DNA from: Bacteroidota bacterium
GTDB lineage: Bacteria; Bacteroidota; Bacteroidia; Chitinophagales; Chitinophagaceae
Assembly (NCBI GenBank): GCA_023386395.1
Contig: JAEWJV010000661.1
Coordinates: 1-5,737 of the forward strand
Direction of reading: 5' to 3'
DNA length: 5,737 nucleotides
Part shown: piece after piece, positions 1 to 5,561 of the stretch
Layout: every line of letters starts with the position of its first letter
Numbering within the stretch: the stretch's first letter is position 1
Position numbers and translations under genes: made by a program
The notes under the pieces: model-generated
Database searches by the model: none
The model's input: the letters and a program-made list of their open reading frames with translations, nothing else
What the model was told of the DNA's origin: nothing

Positions 1-996
1 ATTAATACCGTTGTAATAATCATTCCTTAAATAAAACCCTCTTTTATAAGCGCGGATAGCTTCGTTTAAATAGTCAAGCTGTTTGGTTATTTCCCAAAGC
101 CGTTTATGTACTGAGCCCCACAAGCCAAGCGTTTCCGTATCATTGGATGTTTCAGGCTTCATTAAATTTAGTAAATGATGCGCTTCGTTCAGCGCTTCTT
201 TTTCTGTGGGGAACTTACTTTTATAAGTTACCAGGGCCAGCCTTTGCAATAAGTATGGGTCTTCCGGTTGATCGATCACTTCCACGGTTGCTTCAGCCTG
301 CTTTCTTTTCACTTCGTCTTTCATCATATTTCGTATAGTAGAAAGCAGCGCTTTTGCCGTAATCCAATCTCCTTTTGCTTGTGCATCATCCACCTGCTGC
401 ATTAAAGCGCTGTGTGTTTGATCTGGTGCTGCCAAAGGTTGAGGGGCCTGCGGCAATGCAATTGCAGCAACAGCCGCTACTCTTACAGCTTCTATTTCCG
501 GTGGCATTAATGCCGGCAGGAAGGTATAAACGGGGCTGTCTTTATCAGGCGAATTATTTTCAGCAATTTCTTTTACCGCTTTGGTTAACTGCTCCCTGAA
601 CCGCATCACTTCGTCAAAGCCAATATCTTCTCCCAGGTGATGGTATTGGCGGATAGTGATATGATTAATATCGAATGGAAAAACCTTAAACCCGTCTTCG
701 CAGATAATGATAGTTGTATAAGGTCGCAATGCATGGCGCACGCCTAATTCGTATATAGCATTTTTATTGGAAGTTGAAAGATCGGCAACCACTACATCGG
801 CGTTTAAAAGCTGGTCGTACATTGGCACATCTATTACGCCTGAATGCTCGATTTCATCGGCGCGGATACATGAAAGCCCGGCAGCTTCCACCGCAGGTTT
901 TATCATATTCCTATACGATTTGTCAAGGTCCAGAACGCGGCCGGTTTCGAAGTCTGTTTTCTTTCCAAACCCCATAACGACAAAACATGTTTTCAT
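1..996 (-). CDS. DRHyd - TPR-S (DUF4071, 'TRAFs-binding') protein, 3' end outside the window
   Basis: A frame open from ATG at 996 to the window edge gives 332 residues without a stop, so the C-terminus is missing. Residues 1-130 resemble nucleoside 2-deoxyribosyltransferase-like (DRHyd) Rossmannoid domains: an opening beta strand CFVVMGFG (4-11), VVVADLS with Asp72, then NKNAIYELGVRHAL, whose Glu83 sits where the family's catalytic Glu is expected. An Ala/Pro-rich linker covers about 173-192. From about 195 on the protein is helical and matches the TPR-S/DUF4071 scaffold, with DPYLLQRLAL (246-255), ETLGLWGSVHKRLWE (288-302) and RGFYLRNDYYNGIN (319-332). In published comparative genomics TPR-S is a predicted sensor of NAD-derived signals in prokaryotic immunity and is shared with the animal ASK signalosome. 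Inference: DRHyd makes or trims a nucleotide signal and TPR-S binds it or scaffolds partners, in the cytoplasm (no signal peptide). It lies 220 bp downstream of the SLOG gene on the same strand. The family call is firm; the biochemical role is predicted. Confidence 0.85.
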   Translation of the reverse strand, partial: MKTCFVVMGFGKKTDFETGRVLDLDKSYRNMIKPAVEAAGLSCIRADEIEHSGVIDVPMYDQLLNADVVVADLSTSNKNAIYELGVRHALRPYTTIIICEDGFKVFPFDINHITIRQYHHLGEDIGFDEVMRFREQLTKAVKEIAENNSPDKDSPVYTFLPALMPPEIEAVRVAAVAAIALPQAPQPLAAPDQTHSALMQQVDDAQAKGDWITAKALLSTIRNMMKDEVKRKQAEATVEVIDQPEDPYLLQRLALVTYKSKFPTEKEALNEAHHLLNLMKPETSNDTETLGLWGSVHKRLWEITKQLDYLNEAIRAYKRGFYLRNDYYNGIN

Positions 997-1022
997 TTGT
1001 GCAAGTTTGTTTTTTAATTGTC

Positions 1023-1055
1023 TCCTGCCCGCCTGAACGGCTCAGCCGGGCAGGA
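1023..1055. repeat. Strong imperfect hairpin (REP-like) upstream of DRHyd-TPR-S
   Basis: TCCTGCCCG (1023-1031) pairs perfectly with CGGGCAGGA (1047-1055). After one C/C mismatch the inner arms CTGA (1033-1036) and TCAG (1042-1045) also pair, leaving a 5-nt loop. The GC-rich stem stands out in an AT-rich gap. Neither strand has a T-run after the stem, so it is not a standard intrinsic terminator. Its inner end is 26 bases upstream of the DRHyd-TPR-S ATG, so it would form in that gene's 5' leader or in the SLOG/DRHyd intercistronic RNA. It could be a dispersed REP-type palindrome, an mRNA stabiliser or a translation modulator. Confidence 0.7.
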
Positions 1056-1100
1056 AACCTCGCTATGTATATTCCTTTGTGTAGAAAAAATTATCATGCC

Positions 1101-1115
1101 CGGTTTTCTAAACCG
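1101..1115 (-). terminator. Weak stem-loop downstream of the SLOG gene
   Basis: CGGTTT (1101-1106) and AAACCG (1110-1115) form a 6-bp inverted repeat with a 3-nt loop. Read on the minus strand, a run of six T (1085-1090) follows about ten bases after the stem. That gap is too long for a convincing intrinsic terminator. It lies about 100 bases after the SLOG stop, so it could attenuate transcription into DRHyd-TPR-S. It may equally be chance in AT-rich sequence. Confidence 0.2.
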
Positions 1116-1216
1116 ATTATTAATAATTAACCTGAATTGCAGGCATAAACATCTTTAATTTCAGAGTGAATTATACAGTGTTTTTCCCCGATTGGCTACA
1201 GGAAAATAAACCGTAA

Positions 1217-1771
1217 TTATATTTTCTTTATATCGATAATTCCAGCAGCAGCACCTTTTTCTGTTGCCATATTTATCATGCCTCTGGTGCCGCCTTTTCC
1301 ATCACCCCCGCCACCATCCCATAAGGCAATCAAGCTCATATTTATGCCGCCATTTATAAGAGCTTTTTCAAGCATCCATTCATTGGTGCGTTCATAGATA
1401 TTCATGTTTGCAGCAATGCCTTTATGTTCCGGCAATACATAGTAAGGCAATTGGTTAAGCAGCTTGTCAAAACGCTCATTCCATTGTTTACCGGCAAACG
1501 ATACAGACCCTTTTTTAAATTCTTCGGGTGGCACTGGCAAATAAATTTCTGAAGGAATGCCAAGCTGTGCACAGATTTCATGAAACAATATATCGCCGCC
1601 GCATGCGCCGCTTGCAATGCCCTGCAATGGTGATTCTATTATTAATTTTTTATGGAATAAACGCAGTTTTATTTCCCGCCTGGCTTTTTCTTCTTTGTGT
1701 GCAGGAAATCTTGGTGTTTGCCTGTCTTTTGCATCTATCATGTGGCCGGTGAATAAAATAAAATGCTTCAT
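1217..1771 (-). CDS. SLOG-superfamily (LOG/DprA-like Rossmann) protein, predicted nucleotide sensor or processor
   Basis: A 184-residue soluble protein starting at ATG 1771. It opens with a hydrophobic strand running into FTGHMID (7-13). A central GIASGACGGDILFHE (51-65) holds the glycine-rich GxxGGD loop typical of LOG/SLOG Rossmann proteins. RTNEWML (128-134) follows, and then the strand SLIALWDGGGGDGKGGT (146-162), which resembles the second phosphate-binding glycine segment of the fold. No signal peptide or membrane segment is seen. SLOG domains are known or predicted to bind nucleotides or ADP-ribose-type ligands, as sensors in conflict systems or as nucleotide hydrolases (the LOG cytokinin-activating branch). 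I do not see the LOG signature PGGxGTxxE, which argues against a LOG phosphoribohydrolase. Its position, 143 bp after the patatin gene and 220 bp before DRHyd-TPR-S, suggests it links the nucleotide signal to the lipase. A single-domain, unfused SLOG of this type is an inference from motif pattern; superfamily confidence is moderate. Confidence 0.7.
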   Translation of the reverse strand: MKHFILFTGHMIDAKDRQTPRFPAHKEEKARREIKLRLFHKKLIIESPLQGIASGACGGDILFHEICAQLGIPSEIYLPVPPEEFKKGSVSFAGKQWNERFDKLLNQLPYYVLPEHKGIAANMNIYERTNEWMLEKALINGGINMSLIALWDGGGGDGKGGTRGMINMATEKGAAAGIIDIKKI

Positions 1772-1914
1772 GCGTATTACTTACTATAATTGTTAAGCTA
1801 GTTTGAAAGAGCATTGAAAGCGCAACCGTTATATACAACTATTTACAATTAAAACCGCGTAGCACCATAAGTTCAACCGCAGTTTAGCAGTTGTACCCAA
1901 AAGTCAATTATCCG

Positions 1915-3069
1915 TCAGAGAAAATTGGCAAAATGTTCTTTTACTTTTACCTGCTGTTTGCCCACAGTGCGGCCCACTTCACGTAACTGGGGCATATATT
2001 TTGTTGAGTCCATCTCCCTTACATTATCGCTATCAATATGGCTAAGACCCGAATTTTTTAAACCTTCCACGCTAAGGTTCGCATTATATCTTGCATAGAT
2101 AAAATGGCGGCTGGCATCGCTGGTAAGTGGTAATATTTTACCATCAGCGCCAAGCGGCGTCATATCGCCTAATTCCAGGTCTATCGGGGCGCCAAAAACA
2201 CAACGGCCAACCGTACGGCAGTTTATATCCTGGTCAACCTGCATGGCATACATTAAATTGTTGGGCAGCTCTTTTAAAGTCTCCAGCAGGTTATTATATA
2301 CGCCGGGGCTCGGCGCAGAACCGGTGCCAACAGAAACGATGAGCAATTCCTTTTCGCCTGTTTTCCAGTTAAGATTATACGGCGACTGCGTAGCCATGCG
2401 GTACATTAAAAATGCCGGGTTATTATATGGCGTAACGCCGCCATCAACAAACACAAAAGTCTTATCAGGATCTTTCGGATCCCACTGTAATGTTTCAGGC
2501 CTGAAATAAGCAGGCGCTGCTGTACTGGCGCGGACTAACTGGTATAACGGAATCTGCAGATTGCAATCGGGAAGAGAAGGATCATTAAATTTTGCCGATG
2601 GATTATTGCTGATGGGCCACGGAGAATCTGTTGAGCGGTTCATGGTTACCACCAGCAACAATGTTTTAAAAGTCCCGGATTGCAAGTCGATATTTCCCGA
2701 ACCGAATGTATTCTTCAATTCCTGTAACAGCGGCCCGTCATTATAAAAATATTTAACCCTTTTCAGCAGGAAAGCTTTATCAAACATTGCCTCTCCTTTA
2801 TGCTGGTAAAAGTCAAGCATTTCCTGCGCAGATTTACCTAATGATAAGCCTGCCGCTATGATGGCGCCGGTACTGGTGCCGCCGATGTAATCGAAATAAT
2901 CGGCCAATACAAATTTCTCATCTGCATTTAGTGCAGCCCTTAACTGCGTTTCAAGTTCAAGTAAAATTTCAAGTGTAAGCACGCCGCGTATGCCGCCGCC
3001 ATCCAGTGAGAGTATTTTTCTTGGTTGCTTTTTTTCATAGCGTTGTTGTAATGGCCCCCAGATTGACAT
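1915..3069 (-). CDS. Patatin-like phospholipase, probable membrane-damaging effector
   Basis: A 384-residue protein from ATG 3069 to TGA 1915, with all hallmarks of the patatin fold. The oxyanion-hole loop is DGGGIRG (23-29), the nucleophile elbow is GTSTG (64-68) with catalytic Ser66, and the second dyad residue is Asp209 in DGG (209-211), followed by PYNNP. ASTAAPAYF (181-189) is the usual conserved segment before the Asp. The enzyme should hydrolyse acyl chains from phospholipids. There is no signal peptide or membrane segment, so it is cytosolic and would act on the inner membrane. It is longer than a bare patatin domain: about 130 C-terminal residues (from about 255) could carry ligand binding or oligomerisation. 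CapV-type patatins are known CBASS effectors activated by cyclic dinucleotides. Here no cyclase is adjacent, and the same-strand neighbours are SLOG and DRHyd-TPR-S genes. Activation by another nucleotide signal is therefore inferred. A housekeeping lipase is the alternative. Confidence 0.93.
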   Translation of the reverse strand: MSIWGPLQQRYEKKQPRKILSLDGGGIRGVLTLEILLELETQLRAALNADEKFVLADYFDYIGGTSTGAIIAAGLSLGKSAQEMLDFYQHKGEAMFDKAFLLKRVKYFYNDGPLLQELKNTFGSGNIDLQSGTFKTLLLVVTMNRSTDSPWPISNNPSAKFNDPSLPDCNLQIPLYQLVRASTAAPAYFRPETLQWDPKDPDKTFVFVDGGVTPYNNPAFLMYRMATQSPYNLNWKTGEKELLIVSVGTGSAPSPGVYNNLLETLKELPNNLMYAMQVDQDINCRTVGRCVFGAPIDLELGDMTPLGADGKILPLTSDASRHFIYARYNANLSVEGLKNSGLSHIDSDNVREMDSTKYMPQLREVGRTVGKQQVKVKEHFANFL

Positions 3070-3523
3070 GGTTATTAATTTAAAATTTATTAATCAGTTT
3101 AAATTGTATAGACGTAATTTTTCTATACACTGAAAACATTGAGGATAATGGAGATTTGAATGTTAGCTGTGCTAATATATTGATTTATTGGATTGATAAA
3201 AAAAATAATATATGTTATGCTGAAAGCTTTGAGTCAAAAGCCGTGGGGGCATTAAAAATATTTTTCTATAGTAAGGCCATAAGTAAACAAGAGGTTATTG
3301 CGATGGGTGCGGTTTACTTTGAACTGCGCGTGTATTGAAACGGTGCTTAATAATATCACACAGCATAAACATAATTTTTTCATCAGCATAATGTGGGGAA
3401 AATACAAATCTCAAAATTTTATGGATGGCGCTTTGAGATAATGAGGTAGCTATGTAATGGTTTAGCGCACTCCTTAAGATGTTTTCTGAGAGGTTTAGTA
3501 CTATATGTAGTAACATTACTTCC
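3070..3523. other. AT-rich gene-poor stretch upstream of the patatin gene
   Basis: This 454-bp stretch separates the putative defence module from the membrane-protein gene and should contain the patatin promoter. I found no TAnnTTTG element on the minus strand close to the patatin start. The plus strand has a frame open from about 3084 to a TGA at 3336-3338, with no ATG near its beginning. Starting at TTG 3156 it would give 60 residues rich in Ile, Lys, Tyr and Phe, with no recognised family. The minus strand has a 73-codon ORF (listed separately) that overlaps it. Neither is convincing. The base composition is clearly more AT-rich than the three module genes. Confidence 0.5.
3295..3516 (-). 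CDS. Doubtful small ORF directly after the two-TM membrane protein gene
   Basis: A 73-codon frame whose ATG (3516) comes seven bases after the stop of the upstream minus-strand gene. It is preceded by AAGGAAGT, an unusually good purine-rich site for this window. The predicted product is mildly basic and has no recognisable motif, signal peptide or membrane segment. The spacing suggests translational coupling with the membrane protein, which is the only reason to list it. Composition and codon use are not clearly coding, and a chance ORF in AT-rich DNA is more likely than not. Confidence 0.2.
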   Translation of the reverse strand: MLLHIVLNLSENILRSALNHYIATSLSQSAIHKILRFVFSPHYADEKIMFMLCDIIKHRFNTRAVQSKPHPSQ

Positions 3524-4027
3524 TTATGTTATTAAACATAAAAGCCTGGCATGTTTTTTCGCTTTCATTCTTAATAAGCTTTCAAGACTGCTTTCTATAT
3601 TATTTATCATTAAACAAGTAATTATGATTTCGGTATTATCATAAAAAATTATTTTGTAATAGCGATATTCTCCAAAAGAATACCATCCAGTGCCCTTTCC
3701 TAAATTTATATAGTATTGAAAAGAAATAATATCAGAAAATGCATGTTCGCTATAAAAAGTGGGTGTTTGATAAATCAACTTCTCCGTTTGGGTATTAATA
3801 GTCAGCCTGGCATTTCTATTTTTCATCCAATATTGGATAAAGAGAACTAACGCGGGAAGCGTATCAATAAAAAATAATACCAGGGCAACAGACAGAAAAG
3901 GGCTACTGTTAAGACTGACTTTAAAAAATATCGTTCCCCCAATTATAAATAGTCCGAATATTATAACACGTGCAAGTAAAATAAATTGCTGTTTTGCGGT
4001 AATTTGAAATCTATATTCATGATCCAT
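3524..4027 (-). CDS. Two-TM inner-membrane protein of unknown function
   Basis: A 167-residue product from ATG 4027. A short polar N-terminus (1-14) is followed by two hydrophobic segments, about 17-36 (LLARVIIFGLFIIGGTIFF) and about 44-66 (FLSVALVLFFIDTLPALVLF). A soluble C-terminal domain of about 100 residues follows, with alternating beta-like segments: ARLTINTQTEKLIYQ, SDIISFQYYINLG, YYKIIFYDNTEIIITCL. It ends with a basic helix containing MKAKKHAR. Two membrane helices followed by a small beta-rich domain resemble the PH-like (bPH) membrane proteins common in Bacteroidota, but I cannot name a family. It follows a broken lipoprotein gene on the same strand by about 100 bp. No function is proposed, and no link to the patatin module is shown beyond proximity. 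Confidence 0.7.
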   Translation of the reverse strand: MDHEYRFQITAKQQFILLARVIIFGLFIIGGTIFFKVSLNSSPFLSVALVLFFIDTLPALVLFIQYWMKNRNARLTINTQTEKLIYQTPTFYSEHAFSDIISFQYYINLGKGTGWYSFGEYRYYKIIFYDNTEIIITCLMINNIESSLESLLRMKAKKHARLLCLIT

Positions 4028-4126
4028 ACTTAATTAAGATATAATTATTCTTTTAATAGAAACTGTTGCTCATGGCAGAAAGGAATTTAGTGAATATCTT
4101 GCCGATTGGTTTAGACATATCTAAAA

Positions 4127-4511
4127 TTAATTAACAGGAGCTGTAAGCAATTTACCTTCATGCCATTGATATTCAAATAAAGGAGTTTCATCCAATAATG
4201 TTTTGTACGATTTTCCTTCCGGAAAGCTCCTGATATAATTAGTATCAGCCGCACTTGATTTTTTATAAAAATAGATATGGTAGTTATCAAATTTCTTCGA
4301 AAATCATTGCTATACTGTAGCACATATTTCTCTATCTCTGTATATGACTGATCATTTTTTGCGTAATTGAAGACTATAAAATAATCGCTTCTATTGTATT
4401 GCAACTTACTGCCTGCACCGTATCTATTTCAGTTAGCGAATCAATATGTTTAATATAAACTTGTTCGTTTTTACAGGCAAACACAAGAATCAGCCAAAGG
4501 CAATATCTCAT
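4127..4511 (-). pseudogene. Small lipoprotein gene broken by two frameshifts
   Basis: Three consecutive minus-strand frames read as one protein. Frame 1 starts at ATG 4511 with MRYCLWLILVFAC, a short signal sequence ending in a lipobox-like VFAC (Cys13), and continues through HIDSLTEIDTVQA. It then goes out of frame near 4405-4425. Frame 2 gives SDYFIVFNYAKND and EIEKYVLQYSNDF. At the T-run (plus-strand A-run) at 4300-4303 a missing base moves the reading into frame 3, which gives KFDNYHIYFYKKSSAADTN, FPEGKSYKTLLDETPLFEY and QWHEGKLLTAPVN, ending at TAA 4127. Both shifts are consistent with a one-base loss. Restoring two bases yields about 128 residues with no internal stop. The intact form would be a small secreted lipoprotein of unknown function. 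Recent inactivation and sequencing error (at least one site is a homopolymer) cannot be separated here. The 97-codon ORF starting at TTG 4404 is only the middle frame and its out-of-frame tail. Confidence 0.75.
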
Positions 4512-4590
4512 TGAAATGTATGTTGGTTATTGATATTATCATTATATTTCTTGCAAGAAAAATGTTATGCACTAAAATATAAAATTCTAT

Positions 4591-4624
4591 AAAACAAAAA
4601 GGCCCGGAAATGTGCTTCCAGGCC
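4591..4624 (-). terminator. Rho-independent terminator of the YceI gene
   Basis: On the minus strand a 9-bp stem GGCCTGGAA / TTCCGGGCC (4624-4616 with 4609-4601, one G-U wobble) closes a 6-nt loop. TTTTTGTTTT (4600-4591) follows at once. It begins about 25 bases after the YceI stop codon. There is no T-run on the plus-strand side, so it works in one direction. It isolates the YceI transcript from the broken lipoprotein gene beyond it. Confidence 0.88.
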
Positions 4625-4649
4625 AGTTCCTATCACAAAAAACCCTTGC

Positions 4650-5330
4650 TTATTTTGCTGTTGCTTTTACATCCAGTCCAAGTTCAAAATCCTTGCTAAC
4701 CATCCAGTCTGCCGGGTTTCCTTCTGCGCCATAGCTAAGTCCCCAAGAAGTTCTGTCAACCGCAAATTTTGCTGCGATATCAACATTTGAATCATCAACA
4801 ATAATTTTTGCGGGAAAGGTTATATTGATTGTGCTGTCTTTTATAGTAAGGTTACCACTTACCAGGTGGGTGGCGCCATCTGTGAGGCTTTTAGCCTTTG
4901 AAGAATCAAAAGGTGCTACGCCTGTTACAACAAACTTTGCAGTTGAGTATTTTGCAGCATCAAAGAAATCAGGGCTTTTTAAATGGTTCTGCAGGTTAAT
5001 TGCTTTTTTATCTTTTTCTGTAACAGAAGCTGAATCAACCCATAAACTGTTTACATCAACCGTAAAGCTTCCACCTGTTACGGCACCGTTTTCAACGGTA
5101 ATGTTGCCGCCGGCAATTTTAAGCGTACCGTACCTGGGTGCAAAACCGCCTTTATGGGTTGCCCTCCAGTTAACAAGGCTGTTATTAATATCGGCCAGAT
5201 ATTCCTTGCCTGTTGCTGCCGCCGCTTCCTGTTCTGAAGTTGTTGAAGCTTTATCCGATGAACCCGTACATGCGGTTAGCGTAATTACTACTGCTGAAAA
5301 AATGAAAACCAGTTGTTTAATCTTACTCAT
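4650..5330 (-). CDS. YceI-family lipoprotein (lipocalin-like lipid-binding fold)
   Basis: A 226-residue protein from ATG 5330. Residues 1-20 form a type II signal peptide with lipobox LTAC and lipidated Cys21, followed by a Ser/Thr/Ala/Glu-rich tether (22-40). The rest matches the YceI beta-barrel: NSLVNWRATHKGGFAPRYGTL (50-70; the family's W...H motif), GGSFTVDVNSL (86-96), the signature NLQNHLKSPDFFDAAKY (112-128) and AKFVVTGV (131-138), and the C-terminal FAVDRTSWGLSYG (189-201). YceI proteins bind isoprenoid-type lipids in the periplasm; a lipidated version would sit on a membrane, probably the outer membrane. The exact ligand is unknown. It is a single-gene transcript, bounded by the terminator at 4591-4624 and its own promoter and operator region upstream. 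The long plus-strand ORF running antisense through it is an artefact. Confidence 0.93.
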   Translation of the reverse strand: MSKIKQLVFIFSAVVITLTACTGSSDKASTTSEQEAAAATGKEYLADINNSLVNWRATHKGGFAPRYGTLKIAGGNITVENGAVTGGSFTVDVNSLWVDSASVTEKDKKAINLQNHLKSPDFFDAAKYSTAKFVVTGVAPFDSSKAKSLTDGATHLVSGNLTIKDSTINITFPAKIIVDDSNVDIAAKFAVDRTSWGLSYGAEGNPADWMVSKDFELGLDVKATAK

Positions 5331-5355
5331 TAATATGTGTTTTTAAATGATAACG

Positions 5356-5363
5356 CAAAATTA
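5356..5363 (-). promoter_or_regulatory. Putative Bacteroidota -7 promoter element for the YceI gene
   Basis: The minus strand reads TAATTTTG (5363-5356), an exact match to the Bacteroidota sigma-factor -7 consensus TAnnTTTG. It lies about 25 bases upstream of the YceI ATG and would give a short leader. No clear TTTG -33 element is seen about 20 bases further upstream, where an operator-like palindrome lies instead. This suggests a regulated promoter, or one helped by an activator. Confidence 0.5.
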
Positions 5364-5364
5364 A

Positions 5365-5397
5365 GTGTTTATACATGCATTTTGAATGTTTATACAT
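5365..5397. promoter_or_regulatory. Tandem operator-like palindromes at the YceI promoter
   Basis: GTGTTTATACAT (5365-5376) and ATGTTTATACAT (5386-5397) share an 11-base core. The second is an inverted repeat with ATGT/ACAT half-sites around TTAT. Their starts are 21 bp apart, two helical turns, so bound proteins would lie on the same face. The first begins one base upstream of the -7 element and the second covers the -33 position. This placement fits repression by a dimeric regulator; activation is possible. The regulator is not in the window. Confidence 0.55.
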
Positions 5398-5429
5398 ATA
5401 TTTTTATTTTAAAGAAATAAAGCAATAGA

Positions 5430-5441
5430 AACTAATTAGTT
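5430..5441. repeat. Perfect 12-bp palindrome AACTAATTAGTT
   Basis: AACTAATTAGTT is identical to its reverse complement. It lies between the promoter-proximal operator pair and the distal copy in the YceI upstream region. It could be another protein-binding site or chance in AT-rich sequence. Its sequence differs from the ATGT-n4-ACAT sites. Confidence 0.3.
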
Positions 5442-5476
5442 GAGTCCAGTTAAAAAATGTTAAAATAGAATGTAAG

Positions 5477-5488
5477 ATGTTTATACAT
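5477..5488. promoter_or_regulatory. Third copy of the operator-like palindrome
   Basis: ATGTTTATACAT here is identical to the copy at 5386-5397 and lies 91 bp further upstream. Between the end of the peptidase gene and the YceI promoter it has no start codon of its own to serve, so a distal site for DNA looping or cooperative binding is the natural reading. Confidence 0.5.
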
Positions 5489-5561
5489 CCAGTAAAGAGC
5501 CAGTAATGACTCAAACCGGTGGAGCCGTGCAGTTAAACTTTTTTGAAAGCCAGCCTGCTGT

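Noticed and set aside
767..1036. Plus-strand ORFs of 67-89 codons
   Set aside because: They are antisense to the DRHyd domain, whose minus-strand frame is open for 332 codons and matches a known domain pair.
1023..1055. The strong hairpin as an intrinsic terminator
   Set aside because: No T-run follows the stem on either strand, unlike the clear terminator at 4591-4624.
1650..1838. Minus-strand 62-codon ORF overlapping the SLOG gene start
   Set aside because: It overlaps the SLOG frame out of phase, has no family resemblance and would not leave room for SLOG expression.
1915..3069. Calling the locus a CBASS (CapV) system
   Set aside because: No CD-NTase or CBASS accessory gene is visible in the window. 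The neighbours are SLOG and DRHyd-TPR-S, so the specific label is not supported.
4051..4130. Roughly 20-codon ORFs on both strands just after the broken lipoprotein gene
   Set aside because: Very short, opposing and overlapping, with no initiation signal; expected by chance.
4825..5346. A 173-codon plus-strand ORF
   Set aside because: It runs antisense through the YceI gene, whose signal peptide, lipobox and family motifs are unambiguous. The antisense product has no recognisable features and is a codon-bias shadow.
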